In this document: piece after piece, positions 10,570 through 22,978 of the stretch
Position numbering within the stretch: position 1 is the first letter of the stretch
How the letters are laid out: every line of letters begins with the position of its first letter
NCBI RefSeq assembly: GCF_947623445.1
Contig: NC_135246.1
Coordinates: 15,173,856-15,237,855 of the forward strand
From: Clavelina lepadiformis
Lineage: Eukaryota > Chordata > Ascidiacea > Aplousobranchia > Clavelinidae
Direction of reading: 5' to 3'
DNA length: 64,000 nt
Program-made: the position numbers and the translations under genes
Notes under the pieces: model-generated
Seen by the model: the letters and a program-made list of their open reading frames with translations, nothing else
Told to the model about the DNA's origin: nothing
The model's database searches: none

Positions 10570-13500
10570 ATGTCTCAAAGCAGCAAACATCACAAACACA
10601 AGCATGAGAATGTCAAGTATGTGTCGAGTCGAATGAATGTCTTTGATCGACTTGGAGATAATAAAGCTGATGAGGTATATTATATGTACATGTACTGGTA
10701 TTTAATACTATTTCTGTAAAGATGTATGCTATTTGTACGCTTTGTATCAGAATACCGGTTTTAAAACCCTGTGCTGCATTCTACAAACAGAACTTGTCGT
10801 TTAACATGTATTTAGAGTAATTGGCAGAGGAAAGTATCCGGTAGCTCAAAGTCTTATCGAAACGATGATCATCTTTCACCTCGTGATCATGATCCTATGA
10901 AAAAATCAGAGAGATGGTCTTCTCACAATGTTGGTTTTACTGCTTGATGCTCTTTTGCGTTATTCACCTTCATTTTGATTGACCTAACAATCTGTTATCT
11001 TTTATTTTTTAGGAACAAAGGGAACCATCAAAGAATATGAAGCACAAGTTCAGTGGTAATCACTTGTTATGTAACAGACAGCAACATATTTCATAAGCTT
11101 AAGCAAAGCGTAGTCCATCTTTCTGCTGCTGTTTAGTATAAAATGTTCATTTTGACCCTTTTATTGAGCACCTTCTTGTATCATGTAATCTTAATATTTT
11201 ACCTCAACATCCCCTATTCTTTTGAAAATATTTGTGTTTGTGTACATGGGGCGTCCATTCAGTTCCAATTGTATTTAGATTATCAGGACAAATATACTTC
11301 AGATCGTTCTTATGAAATGGACAGAGGCAGGAGGCAATTGATTGAAGCTGATGCCAGACCACAGAAAAATCGTTCTCCAATGACCCATTCCATCAGGTTT
11401 GTATTAACAATGCTTATTTTGTGGTTTTACCACACAGTTTAAACTGAAGCTTGATAGCTTGATGTATGTAAGACTTGCATAACTAATATGTCTGCAGTGT
11501 TTGGTCATGATTTTTGTGGTTGTTGCTGGATCTTTTACCAGTCTTACTATATATCAAAATGTCTTTCATTGACTTTTGCTAAAGTAGTTTGATAACTCTC
11601 TTCTTATCAGTCGTGTGAGAGATGTTGATTTGGAACGAGGTCGTAAAAGAAAACAGAGGTCCCCGTTTGCATCTCCTCAAAATACTTCTGTGTCTCCTTC
11701 CTCCTTTCCATCCAAGCATGATGCAAAGAGGCAAAGGTATGCAAGTCCTTCCCCTAGGATGCAACACGTTGATGAAAAGGTGTGTGAGAATTTATTGTTC
11801 AAAGTTTGCTTGGTTTTTGCGTAATTACTTGATTCTGTGTTGAAAGCTAAAGTTTTTGAAATTAAATTAACTTCTATGCACAACAATGATCTTGATCTAG
11901 TTGAGCACTATCTTGAGTATAAATTGTAAATTACTTTCCTAAACTGTCATCACTATGATTTATGTCTCAGACTCTTACTATTTATAGAATGATTATTTTT
12001 CCAGATATATGAAAGAGGACGTAGCAGAGAAAGAAAAGAACGAAAACCAAAAGACATAAAAAAATTTGAAAAAACTCAAGCAGAAATGTCAAGGTCGTAT
12101 GATTATTACAAAGGTTGGTTTTATTTCTAGGTGTTTTATTTCATTGCCATCGGTGTCAAGGTATCCATCTACTATTGCTCAACTTTATTTGTTTAGGAGG
12201 CAACTTGCAAGAGTATCGCGACAGATCTTTGGAGTACAAACAAAAAAGCAGCCCAGGCTTTGTCAGACATGATCAAATCAAGTCCACCAAGGGGTAAGCT
12301 TCTGCAAAATATCATGTTATATAGACAACTTTTTTATCCTTTGACTTTTTAAAATCAGTCAATTGTTTGTATTTTCTGTTATGGCCATTCTACAGATACA
12401 AAGACAAGAAATATTCAGATTATGAGGTAGAACAAAAGCCCAAGAAGCACCAACGAATAATCAGAGGTTAGTACCTACAATGGAAGAGTGCCTTTATTTT
12501 CAAAACCCCTCGACTCAGCAAACGTTGTACTTTTTTTGTACAAGCGAACTTCAATTAGTATTTTTATGTTAATAGAACAATCGCCTTCACCCTTACCAGA
12601 TGTTTGGCACAGTAAGGCAGACTCTTTGAAAGTATCACAGCAACGACACAAAATGCCGAAGGAAGAGATAGGTTGGTGCTCTTAAATTTCTAAAATCGCT
12701 CTGAAAAATTTGTTTGAAATTGTTGCTGTTTGAATTATTCCCTGATCCTGTCACTCTTTTCATTCATGTTACATCACATTACAGGCTATGCAAGTGAAGA
12801 GGAAAGACGAGTCTCTAGCAAGAAGATGAAGAAGTAAGATCATCATTGAATAATAACATTAGTATTTCTGGCTTGGCCTGAGGCAGTGTTACCGTTCATT
12901 CAGGGTAGTAAAATAATATGCTGCTGATTTTCTGTTTCGAGACAGTTAATAATTCCGCTCTTTACGGTGACAGACATGAAGTCCAGGAGTTTGAAGAAGT
13001 AAAACCGAAAAAGAAGACAAAAGTTGAAATAGATGATCGATCCTCATCATCTTATCAGCATAAAAGTAGAACTTCTTATGAAAGTGGATTTTCACGTTCA
13101 CCATCACCCCAAAAGCATGTCAAGCACAAAGATCTAAAAAAGTAAAAAATAGAACCACAGTTGATTCAGATACCGATGAATTGCCACGAACCAATTATAT
13201 CATAATTTATTTGCACTGTGTTGTCAAAATTGTACCAGTGATTGCACACTAACTATTCACTTCAGTTAACATCTGGATATTTTAGGGCTGAGTATATGGT
13301 GGATCCTGAAACTGATGATCTAGGATCAAAGAAAATGAAGGCGAAGAAGAAGAAGAAACAAAAGCAAGAGGAAGAAACAGAACAATATAAAAAGAAAAAG
13401 GTGAAACATCCGAAAGTGGAAGAGCTAGATCTCCCAAGAAAGAAGAGCATGGAACAAACAGAGAAGGTTGAAAATGAGTTACCTTTTCACTTTTATTTCA

Positions 13501-16500
13501 CAGCTTTATAAAATTTGCTTTATACAAATTTGAACAGCAACATGTAAATATGCCTACACCGGAAGAATCCAACCATACAGGTATAGCACTGCAGAAATTA
13601 AAAAATTAAATTATTGATACAGTAGAATTTGCCTATAGTGACACCTGAAAGGACCGCGGAAAAATTGTCACTATAAGTGAAATGTCACTATAGATGTAGT
13701 CAAGGTAAAATGGCCGCAGATGACTACAATAAAACTGGCGTGTAACGGACCAGTCGGGATCAGCGAAATTTGTCCGTTATACTCGATATCTGTTATATAC
13801 GAGGTATTTTGCATTGTTTTTCTTCAAAGGAAAATTGTACTGGTAAAACCTTTACCCCCTTAAAGCATCTAGTATTGTTCGACTTTCCAACAAACAAAAG
13901 TGGAAGTTTTTCACCGCACATGCTAGCGGCCACCATGACAGTGAGCCGATCTTTTGATAACTTTCTCCCAGCGCACTTCTCGACTTTCAAAGTATGGGTT
14001 CTGTCTGGTAGGCACTGAAAGTACAGACCAGTTTCATCAGCGTTAAAAATATCTTGTGGTATCTGTATTCTGCCAGAATTTGCGGTAAGTGGTTTCTCAA
14101 CCAAATATCTACGCCTACTTGGTCTACAGACTCAGCTTCTTCATGCAACTTCTTGCAGATTATTTCCTTGCTTTCTTCCAACGATTAACCCAGTTCATAT
14201 CGATGTTTTCAATGTCCTCATGCTCAAGTGCAATAACAAATTCCCTTGCTTTATGGAACAGCATTTCACCAGACACAACTAGTTTTTTATCTCTAGCACA
14301 GTGGTTCTCAACCGGGTTGCCGCGGCACCCTGGCACCCTAGGGTGCCATTTACGTTTCGCAAGGGTGCCGCAAGTTGTTGCGCACTAATCGCTAGTCAAG
14401 GAAAACGGTTGCGAAAATTATTTTTATTTAATGCAGAAACTTTTTGGTTTGACTGTGGGTGCCGCCAAATCTTTTGGTTGTTTGCTGGGTGCCGTAAGCC
14501 AAACATGGTTGAGAACCACTGCTAGCCATTCGAAACCACTGCATGAGATGCTTGTCTACATCTTCAAAATTGTGCCCTCTTTGCCTTTTAATTTGAGCAT
14601 TACACCCGCTTTCATACTCTGAAATAATGGCATCCGAGTTTTTGAACATCTTAATAACAGAGCTTCTTAGCATTCCCAAGCGGTTAGCAACAGACGCTCT
14701 CTTTCTGCAGCTTTCACGACTTCATATCATTCCTTCAGCGAATATGCTTTTCTCTTTAGAGGCATTGTACAAACTTAGAAATTTTTGATAGATCAATCAA
14801 CTACACAATGACAATCAACCTAGCTTATGTGGAGAGAATTGAGATCACAAGAACAAAAAGCCTGGAACTAGCCCAGCAGCCACAGTAACGCTTTTATTAC
14901 ATCACAATTATGAAGAATGCTCATAAACCTTTCTAACATCTTGCTTGTGCATAGATAAAGTACATATTATTACATCACAAACTTAAGAGTGTCCTTATAC
15001 AGAAATTCTTGAACCTAAGGGACAGAAATGTGGTGTCACCGTAATCAAAGTGTTCTTATACACGAAGTCATTATAGGCAAAGTTATTTCTATGCAAAACA
15101 TATCATTTGCAAACGGGACTTTGCAACAGGTGTCACTATAGGGGAAGTGTCACTATAGCCGAAGTCACTATAGGTGAATTCTACTATAATTTTAATGTCA
15201 GTTGTTAATTTTAAGATTTTGTGTTTTGCACTAAATTGGTGGCAGTGTTGCCTAGCGCGGAATAGTAGTAGGCTGACACCGAAGAGCTTGATTTGAAGCT
15301 TACTAAAGCATATGGTTTTGCCCTGGCAAGGCATTTAATGCATGCCTACAGATGGGCATGAAGATTGGCTTCACTCGATTTCCAGCCCACCTAATCTAAA
15401 TCATTACTAGCAAGCTTAAGCTCCTGTGTAAGCATGCTTAAGTCTGTGCATGATAAAAAACTCTCTGTTATTACTCGATTATCTTCGAAATATTCTATAT
15501 AAGGAGTCTTCGTTATTGCTTAATTAGGATTCTTATTATATAATTTGGATTGTTTCAGTGTTGGGGTTAAGGTGAAACTCGCTAGAATGACTGTGCTAGA
15601 CATATATTTACCAAGTTAAACATCTGCTAGTTTCTTTCAAAAACTAAAAGATTTTGGCAATGGCACATTTCTCGAACTTTGGGGAACATTTGACATTTTA
15701 TCAGAACTTGTAAATCTTTCAGGATGACGTCAAAGACAAAACAAAGAAAGTTAAAAAGCGTAAACGTACAAGAGAGGACTCCACATCACCCCATAGTGGT
15801 TCTATTGGCGAAGAATATTCAAGAAAGAAGTTCCATGAAGAAAGGTGAGTTTTGAGTCACATGCACAGATACATGTACAAATGTCTACGGCATATCAAGC
15901 AATACCTTACAGGGTCGAACACAAATGGCGACCTGCTGATGAAATTGATGAGCCACAGCTGTTGCAACCGAAAAGGAAAGAATACATAAAACCTTCACAC
16001 GATCCCAGCTCACAACACGAGAAAAAGCCCAAGCATCGTAAGGCGGCTCCCGCGAGGTGGGAGAGCCCTGAAAGTGCTTCATCAAGAAGCGGCAGGTGAG
16101 TTCTGAAAGGTGCTAGCAATGATGATAGGGGCCGCTGTTAAATATAGTAAGGAATATGTGGAAACGTCGTATCAGTACTCGAAGGATAAAATTTCGGAAC
16201 TAAATTTAAAATCTGCTATGCATGCAGTACCAAATTTTATTGCAGTAATCGACTTCGCTTTTCTTTTCCAATTTGGAAAATTTATTTCGTCCTGGTATTT
16301 TCTTCCTGTCATTCTCTAGCCACATGCGACAGTTACGTGATCTTTGGCAAGTTTCACAACTGTATAGTTTATTGTTGTCTTTATCAAAAATTTTCCACAG
16401 TCGGCAGCATCGCTCACCTCCCCCACCAGTGCAAAAGCACAGAAAGGAAAGTTCACTTGAGTTCGATTCCTACCGCGCTCATGGTTCAGGGAGAGAAGAA

Positions 16501-19500
16501 AACCGCGCACGTGATCTCCTATCAAGCGAGCGAAAGTATCAGGAGGAGGCGGAGTTACGTCAGCGGAATAGAGATCGTGATTACGTCAAACGTATCGTAG
16601 AAAAATACGAAAACCAGCCCTCAAAAGAACGCCAATTCGAGGAGCGCTTTGAACGCCATGGGAATGAAAAGAACCATGCAATTCGAGAAGGACACAAGAC
16701 ACAGTATCATGATAAACGCGTGCAGTCGTCGTATCAAGACAAGAGGGGTCTTGAACGTGATCGTCGAAGCTTGGAACTCCAGTATTCAGAAAAGAATGCA
16801 CGGTACGATGATCTTCAACAAAGAGACAAATACTTAGAGCCCCGAAAGCCACGTAGTGACTTTCCTGAACGAGGTGATTCCAGAAATCGTCCGAACATCC
16901 ATCACAAACCAGCGCAATTGCCCGATTCTAGAAAAGACTTCAGACAAATCAGGGAGGCACAACAATCGTCATGGCAACCAGATCACAGCAGGAGACAAAG
17001 GGATGCGGGACCTTCAGAATTTGATCAAAGAGCACAGAGGATGGCATCCTGGGTCGGAGGAAGAGAAGGTACTAAATTAAGGATAGAAGCTCGTGATCCT
17101 CAGTTGTTGCGTGACGTTCGTCAACCGAGGATGAAAGAAAAGCCGGATGCTCATGCCTTGAGAGAGGACACCAGGGATCAACGTGGGATGAGACGTGAGG
17201 TCCGGGACATGCCCACGATGCAGGAGAACAGACGAAAAGAGAAGTGGTTTCATCCACAGAAACCCAGTGTTCCCCAACACCGAACTTTTCCTGATGACCG
17301 GACACGAATTCTGTCTGGTGATAGAATGTCTTCTCATCCCCTGGAGGAACAGTCCTCTTCATCGCCTGCATTTTATCGACAAGTTTCGACTAGGAGAAGT
17401 GGAGAAAAGCTTAGTCATGATCTTAGCATTGAAGTTACGATCCGAGATGATGGAAGACGATCAAATGATTACGACAAGACCAGGTAAAAAAAACACCAAC
17501 CATCTTAGTAGCGTTCTTTGAAAACTTAGTTACCATGTCGCCACAGCTTTTATTAAAGGTGTAGTAGCACAACATAAAAATTTCTAGCTACTTTTTTTGG
17601 TTCAAGGAAACTACGGCAATCTCCAGCTCGGTTGGTATCTTCATTCGAAGGATCACGATCAAGAGAAAGACCAACCACAGGAACACTTCGAGACAACAGC
17701 AGCAGCTCCGAACTACATGGCAGGTCCGTAAGAGGCAACTCATTGGATATTTTTATGACTTGTAAATGTAATGGGGTTTCGTCCTCATTCTGGGCTGGTT
17801 CTTCTGAGTGACGGACTGCCAGTGACCTGGATTGACCACTCTAGACAGAAGTATAAAAACGAATTATATCGATAAAATTAAATGGAGTGGAAACAAGCAC
17901 CAGCAACCACGACCGACTCAACCACAACCACCCGGTATCTCGAATGACCTTAATATGAACAGCTAACTACCTTGAATGGGCATAACAGCATCGTAGGAGG
18001 CGCTGGTGATTTTTGCATCTTATGTAATGCCACGTCTTTCCAGCTAATTAGATTTCTAAGTAAAGGTGTTGATAGTAAATCTAACTTTTTACCTTTTTAG
18101 ACATAACAGAAACATTTCTTCTCGTTCTGCATCCGCCAATCGATATCAGCAGCGTCTCAAAGACGTCCCGAAGCAGGGACTGGACAGATCCGCAAACAGG
18201 GACCAGGTGCCCAGAATGGCCGAGCCGAAGAAGCAGTTCACACCGCAAGGGTCATTTTTAACTTTCAGTTTTTGGCGATTGCTTCATAAATTTAGATGAT
18301 TGGTTCTTTTTATTAGTCTTTTCACCTTGAAAATGCTTAGAACACTGGGAATAACTTGGGCTTTATATTGGGGGCAACTTTACTTACTATTCCACATCGA
18401 TGACTTTTGATGAACTTACTGGTGACAGTGCTTTGTTGACACTCATCAACTTTTGCTTCAAATCAACTTTGCTGTTACTTGTGACAATCGCGACTTTCCC
18501 TAAATTTTTTGATTACCTTTAGGTACCGTAGCAACGTTTTGAAACCTTTCAAACATGATCGTAGCAGATCGTTGGCGGATAGGATCCGATTCCGTCAAGC
18601 ATCATTGGCCGATCGGGAAAAATCACGTGACTTCTCGGCAATAACTCGTGACTCGTCTGTGACAGACCGAGACCGCTCACGTGAGTCGTCGGCGGCAAAC
18701 CGTGACCGATCACGAGAGTCGTCGGCGGCAAACCGTGACCGATCACGAGAGTCGTCGGCGGCAAACCGTGACCGATCACGTGGTTCATCGAGACGAACCC
18801 GACACCAGAATTTACCCAACGAGAAATCGGAGAGAAAATCGTCTAAATCCAAATCTCGCAGAGGTAAGCAGCATGAATTTATTGCTAACATAGAAATATA
18901 GATTGATTGCTTGATACCATTGATGTGGTTCCCGCCGCTTTCATAAATCTATCCATAAAATATAAAAACTAGATTGTCTTAAGTAATGGCGTTCCTTTCG
19001 TTACAAATATAACAGATGACGCAAAGAAGGATTCGAAAGTCAAGTCCAAGAGCGACAAAAACCCAGAAAAAGAAGATGCGACACCTAGTGAGTAGCGCAG
19101 AGTAGTTGCTGCCTCACCGTACGTAGACATGCCGAGGCTAACGGTGCCTTGAATTGAGCTTGTAACTGATTTTTATATGATTTCGATCCCAGAAGCAGCT
19201 GACGTGCTCGATGTTGATTGGACGGGCCTGACATCTTCGAACAAGAAGGACTCGAAACCGGACATTCCGAACTCATCAGTGTTGAAACGATTCACACCAG
19301 GTTTGCCAGCTTAGTGCCCAAATATCTTTAAAAAAATATTATTCAAATAAATTTTTCAACAAAACATCTTACTATAAAGTTGTCATAAAAATGAAGTAGA
19401 TTGCCATAAATGACCATCTGCATTTCGATCTTGCCTACAATTACGAACGAAGTCTTACACCAATGTTATGTGTTTTCTTTGTTTCCTTAAACGCCAGGTA

Positions 19501-20336
19501 ACGTTTTACTGAGAATGGGAGTTTCCACCAAGCTTCTACCACCGGATCTTGTGAAAAAAGTTGAAGAAAAATGCAAAGCCGAAGCTTCGGACAGCGACGG
19601 AGGTAACAACATAATTGCGCACCTAATTGCTTCGATTGTAAGGCCTTGAATCGTAAAGTTTACGCTTTTTATTTGTCCATTCAACGTTTGAAGCGTATGG
19701 TTATATATTTCTCTCGTCTGTTTTATTTCGGCGTTAGATAAAAGGTTTGCGGCAAGCAATATTTCATTTCCACTTATGATAAAAACATCACCGAACATTT
19801 TTCGTTTTTAAAACACTCGTCGACATTCACAGGCGAAAACCTCCCGCTGGTGCTTGATCAGGGTCTAGGTGCCCTCAACCACGCCGCCGCATTACGCCAG
19901 CACTCATGGAACAACGCGTTCAATTGTCGAACTTCTCAGAACCTGCGATTAACCTCATTTGGAGATGCCAAGTTTCGTCAACACATTTTGGGGATTGAAG
20001 AGGTGGGCTTCATTCGCACTTGGTATTCATAGATGTGTACAATGTGCAATAATAACTTGCGACCTTAAACATGACAGAACAGCATATGTACAAACTATAA
20101 CGTCATTTGATTAAGTGTGCATAAAAATAGGGATATAGTAGTGTTGTTGTCTTTCACGCAAGTAGTTATTTAGTGTAAAGCAGATAGTGAACCGCAACCG
20201 CATTTAAAGTCAATCATTTTACTTTCAGGATCTAAGGTTTCCTTACCAACCGCCACTTGTGATCAACGCCAAATCATATGCTGCCTCGTTAAAACATTAT
20301 CTCAACAAAACAAAGCCTATCGTGTACGCTGCATAG
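10570..20336 (+). CDS. ZC3H13-like: ZC3H13/Flacc (Xio)-like m6A writer auxiliary protein, at least 23 coding exons
   Basis: Exons: 10570-10674, 10816-10929, 11013-11055, 11279-11396, 11611-11779, 12005-12113, 12197-12293, 12396-12466, 12576-12671, 12785-12833, 12974-13141, 13286-13466, 15723-15844, 15913-16095, 16401-17483, 17607-17723, 18101-18250, 18523-18863, 19016-19087, 19193-19300, 19498-19602, 19833-20002, 20229-20336. They keep one frame for 1292 residues. The N-terminus has MNVFDRLG, like VFERLG of ZC3H13. The C-terminus has LDVDWTGL, KRFTPGNVLLRMGVSTKL and QGLGALNHAAALRQHSW, matching the conserved ZC3H13/Flacc C-terminal block. The middle is Arg/Ser/Lys/Glu-rich, as in nuclear RNA-processing scaffolds. 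By family it bridges WTAP/VIRMA to the METTL3/14 m6A writer. No CCCH zinc finger follows the N-terminal motif, unlike vertebrate ZC3H13. Donor 18251 is weak (GTCATT). Confidence 0.88.
13538..13580 (+). other. Possible alternative exon of the ZC3H13-like gene
   Basis: A 43-bp block bounded by TTTGAACAG and a GTATAG donor reads QHVNMPTPEESNHT in frame with the preceding exon. Its length shifts phase, and joining it to the next exon at 15723 gives an immediate TGA. Skipping it keeps frame. It is either unused, an exon that introduces a stop, or needs a second small exon that I did not find. Confidence 0.35.
13620..15186 (-). mobile_element. Tigger/pogo-type Tc1-mariner DNA transposon, decayed, in an intron
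   Basis: Ends are inverted repeats (AGTAGAATTTGCCTATAGTG at the left; AGTAGAATTCACCTATAGTG read inward from the right) flanked by TA (13618-13619 and 15187-15188). The minus strand encodes transposase remnants. These are a CENP-B-like N-terminal stretch with GMLRSSVIKMFKNSDAII (14679-14600 area), SGEMLFHKAREF after the nested insert, and a DDE_1 segment with IFNADETGLYFQCLPDRT and LPLLFVGKSNNTRCFKG (about 14050-13830). The frame is interrupted several times and split by a hAT insert, so it is inactive. It sits antisense within the large intron of the ZC3H13-like gene. Confidence 0.88.
14299..14521. mobile_element. hAT miniature element nested in the Tigger copy
   Basis: Perfect 15-bp terminal inverted repeats, CAGTGGTTCTCAACC at the left and its complement at the right, bound a 223-bp element without coding capacity. 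This end sequence is typical of hAT elements. It splits the Tigger transposase frame, so it landed later. The flanks CTCTAGCA and CTAGCCAT are not a clean 8-bp duplication. Confidence 0.82.
18672..18782 (+). repeat. 33-bp coding tandem repeat in the ZC3H13-like gene
   Basis: A 33-bp unit encoding an 11-residue NRDRSRESSAA peptide occurs three times almost identically, with a diverged copy just before and a partial copy after. It extends the Arg-Ser-rich disordered region. Near identity at the DNA level points to recent expansion. Confidence 0.85.
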
Positions 20337-20488
20337 GCCATAGGCGACCTGCCCCTTTCCTGATTTTGAGCCTTGAGTTGGAATTCTTTCTGCCACACAC
20401 TACACCAACAAGCAGTTTCATTTTGATTGTATTTTATTAACGATTTGTATTGAATTGAAATATAGAATTTTATTACGTCAGTCAGAAC

Positions 20489-20494
20489 AATAAA
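20489..20494 (+). terminator. Poly(A) signal of the ZC3H13-like gene
   Basis: AATAAA lies 153 bases after the TAG stop, in an AT-rich 3' region; a reasonable cleavage signal. Confidence 0.55.
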
Positions 20495-21452
20495 TGCGGC
20501 ATCGATATTTGTGTCGCTATTTTTCTCTCACAAACCGGAAAAAAATGAAAAAATTGTTAACTTAAAACTTGTACTTACGAAAGGCCCATCACCACACATC
20601 ACTTTCAGTGAATGGATTAGACTACCGAACATTTTGTACCACTTGCTTTCTTACTTTAAAGTTACGTTTTCGGCTAATTGCTAACAGGGCTCTTGGTTGC
20701 TAAGAACATTACCCGCTAAGCGGCTGTTCGCAGGAAAAAATCTCCTAACCCTGAAAGCAGTCACATTGATATATTTGTAGGTGTAAGTTGATTACGTGAT
20801 TGTTTATTAAATTAATTATCAAAGCAGTACAAACAAGAAACTTGTTGCAGAGCAGAAAGAACATGTTATAAGTATTTTGTACAGCTTCGTGTAAGGGTAT
20901 CGTCATAACCCTAAACAAAATAAAACGTAGCAAACTACGGTTCAGCCAACGTATGACGTGATAACATACGTCACGTGTTAAATAAGTTGTAATAAACACA
21001 TGATATTACAGCGATTAATTGCAGACCGCACTGTCCAACTGTATAATTACATGCGATTACGTGTAGAAATTTTTTAGAGCGTAATCTCTAACCGACGTTC
21101 TGCGTTACCTTTTACGTAATAGATCAGCATGGGCCTATATGCTTTTGTTGAATATCATTAATTATTCCTTATAGGTAACGTTAATTGCAAAGGTCTCCAA
21201 ATCTACGCAATAGGTCACAGTTCGCAGTGGTTTTACACGACATACGTTTACACGCCTACACACAAATCTTGAAACATAATTACCGAAACACAAATTACGG
21301 TTCCTCGGCTGAATAAACAGGCTTTCGTCACTATAAACCGTTTTGACTTGAAGTTGTGAGAACATGCTGTAATTATATATGCTGGAATAACAATTCGCAA
21401 ATATGATAGGCATACGTGTTCAAAAAGTAAACAATTCTCAATTAGATTTTGA
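20495..21452. other. Intergenic, upstream of gene A
   Basis: No supported gene. Only short open frames without motifs occur before the TATA box of gene A. Confidence 0.4.
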
Positions 21453-21460
21453 TATATAAA
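21453..21460 (+). promoter_or_regulatory. TATA box of gene A
   Basis: TATATAAA lies 137 bases upstream of the ATG at 21597. A TATA box at a similar place precedes every member of this six-gene family. Confidence 0.65.
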
Positions 21461-21596
21461 GAGCTTTGTCTCTAGGCATATCAAACCGACACAGACTAGT
21501 AAGATAAGGATTTACAAATACGTGAAGTGCTCACAGCAAATATCAGTTTTATAAAGATTTTTACTGCGTTTCGACTTTAGCAAGCCCATATTCACA

Positions 21597-22978
21597 ATGA
21601 AGATTTTAGTTCTTTTCGCCCTTATTGTCTGCATGAACTGTGTTTGCGGAGAAGGCACAACCACAAAAACATGCTGTGAGTTGAGATTATTGTAAAAGAT
21701 GCGTTATCAATATTGATAAAGGCAAAATTAATCTGCGTTATTTTTAGACTTAATAACAAGCTGTTTTTCTGTTTTGTGTTTAGCCGACGATTGCAAGGAC
21801 GCAAAGGAGACCTGCACATCTTCCAAAATAAAACAAATGTGTTACGATCATATATTTTCCCGGGTCATAAGGAAACTGTGCAAATTTTCTTGTAATCTAT
21901 GCCAACCTTGCGAGAAGTCCAGCTGTGATCCAGGTATGTTAAACTTAAATACGTTTCTGTTCATCCAGGTCAATATTTAGTTATTGACTGGTGCAAATGT
22001 ATACCTAAGTCTATTGCAACTCAAATCATTTCACATAATTTGCAGAGAACGATCCTTGCAAAGATGATCATTCGTTATGTTCTATCGATGACGCACAAGA
22101 TTACTGCAAAGCTACCGAGGGTCGTATGGCCATGTTTATTCAAGAAAAGTGCAAGAAAACTTGTGGATTTTGTCAACCTTGCCAGCAAAATAGCAACGAA
22201 ATACGCACCTTCTCAAATTCTTGTGACCGAGGTTAGGATTTTATTTTGTTTTTCGAATTTTTGGGTATTATAGCTGTGAATGTTTTGTTCTATACTATAT
22301 TTGGATTCATTTTTTTGATTTAAATTTAGATTATAACTTATTTAGCTGACGACGATCTTATTTTATTAGACTGCAAAGACGAAGACAACGACTGTTCATA
22401 TTATGCTGACAAATACTGCAAGTCAACACGTTACGAAAGCTGGATGAAAAAACATTGTGCGAAGAGCTGTGGAGTTTGCAAACCCTGCGATCAGGCCCCT
22501 ACAACAACCGCAGAGAAAACAACAACCCCTGTCCCTTCTACAACACGGGAAACCACCCAAGCGTCCACTACTACAGTCGAAACGACATCCCAGCTTGTCA
22601 CCACCACACCTGCCGTTATTGTGGAAGCAGATTTGACTGGTGGAGTAAACTTTATAGGTAAATATTTAACTATCCTTTAACGCATGCATCTAAATTACTT
22701 TGCAAAACGCTCCCTATAGCTAGTCTTCGTTGTTTTGAACAGACGAGAGCTGCGAGGCGAACTGTCTGCACGGGAGTTGCTTCAATCGAGGCGGTCATAA
22801 CTGCAAATGCGAAAACCGCAAATCTCGCTCGGAAGTACCAACGTGTAGAACCAACTGCCAAGTCTATTGTCCCAAGCCGTACGATTACATTGGAGAATGG
22901 ACGGAATCATGCAGTGGAAAATTTCTATGCACTTGTAATATAAACCGTGGCCTTCGTCGTGGTGCAAAATGTACTTGA
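21597..22978 (+). CDS. Gene A: secreted triple-ShK protein with 12-Cys C-terminal module
   Basis: Exons 21597-21675, 21784-21933, 22046-22231, 22370-22657, 22743-22978 give 312 residues; all introns are phase 1. A signal peptide (MKILVLFALIVCMNCVCG) opens the protein. Three ShK-like modules follow at about residues 28-70, 78-120 and 140-180, each six Cys ending CxxxCxxC plus a further Cys (FCQPC, VCKPC). A Thr-rich linker (about 182-228) is probably O-glycosylated. The last exon encodes a 12-Cys module starting SCEANCLHGSC with CPKP in its middle. ShK modules occur in cnidarian toxins and in many animal secreted proteins and proteases; the channel-blocking Lys-Tyr dyad is not evident. Exon 4 has a second in-frame acceptor 24 bases upstream (22346). 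It lacks the TGQL leader and CAP domain of its relatives. Function unknown. Confidence 0.9.

Noticed and set aside
14291-14529. Eight-base target duplication around the nested hAT element
   Set aside because: CTCTAGCA and CTAGCCAT share only an offset CTAGC, so I do not claim a duplication there.
21597-22978. Reading the ShK modules as potassium-channel toxins
   Set aside because: The channel-binding Lys-Tyr dyad of ShK is not evident; third modules have Trp-Met or similar there. ShK modules are common in non-toxin animal proteins.
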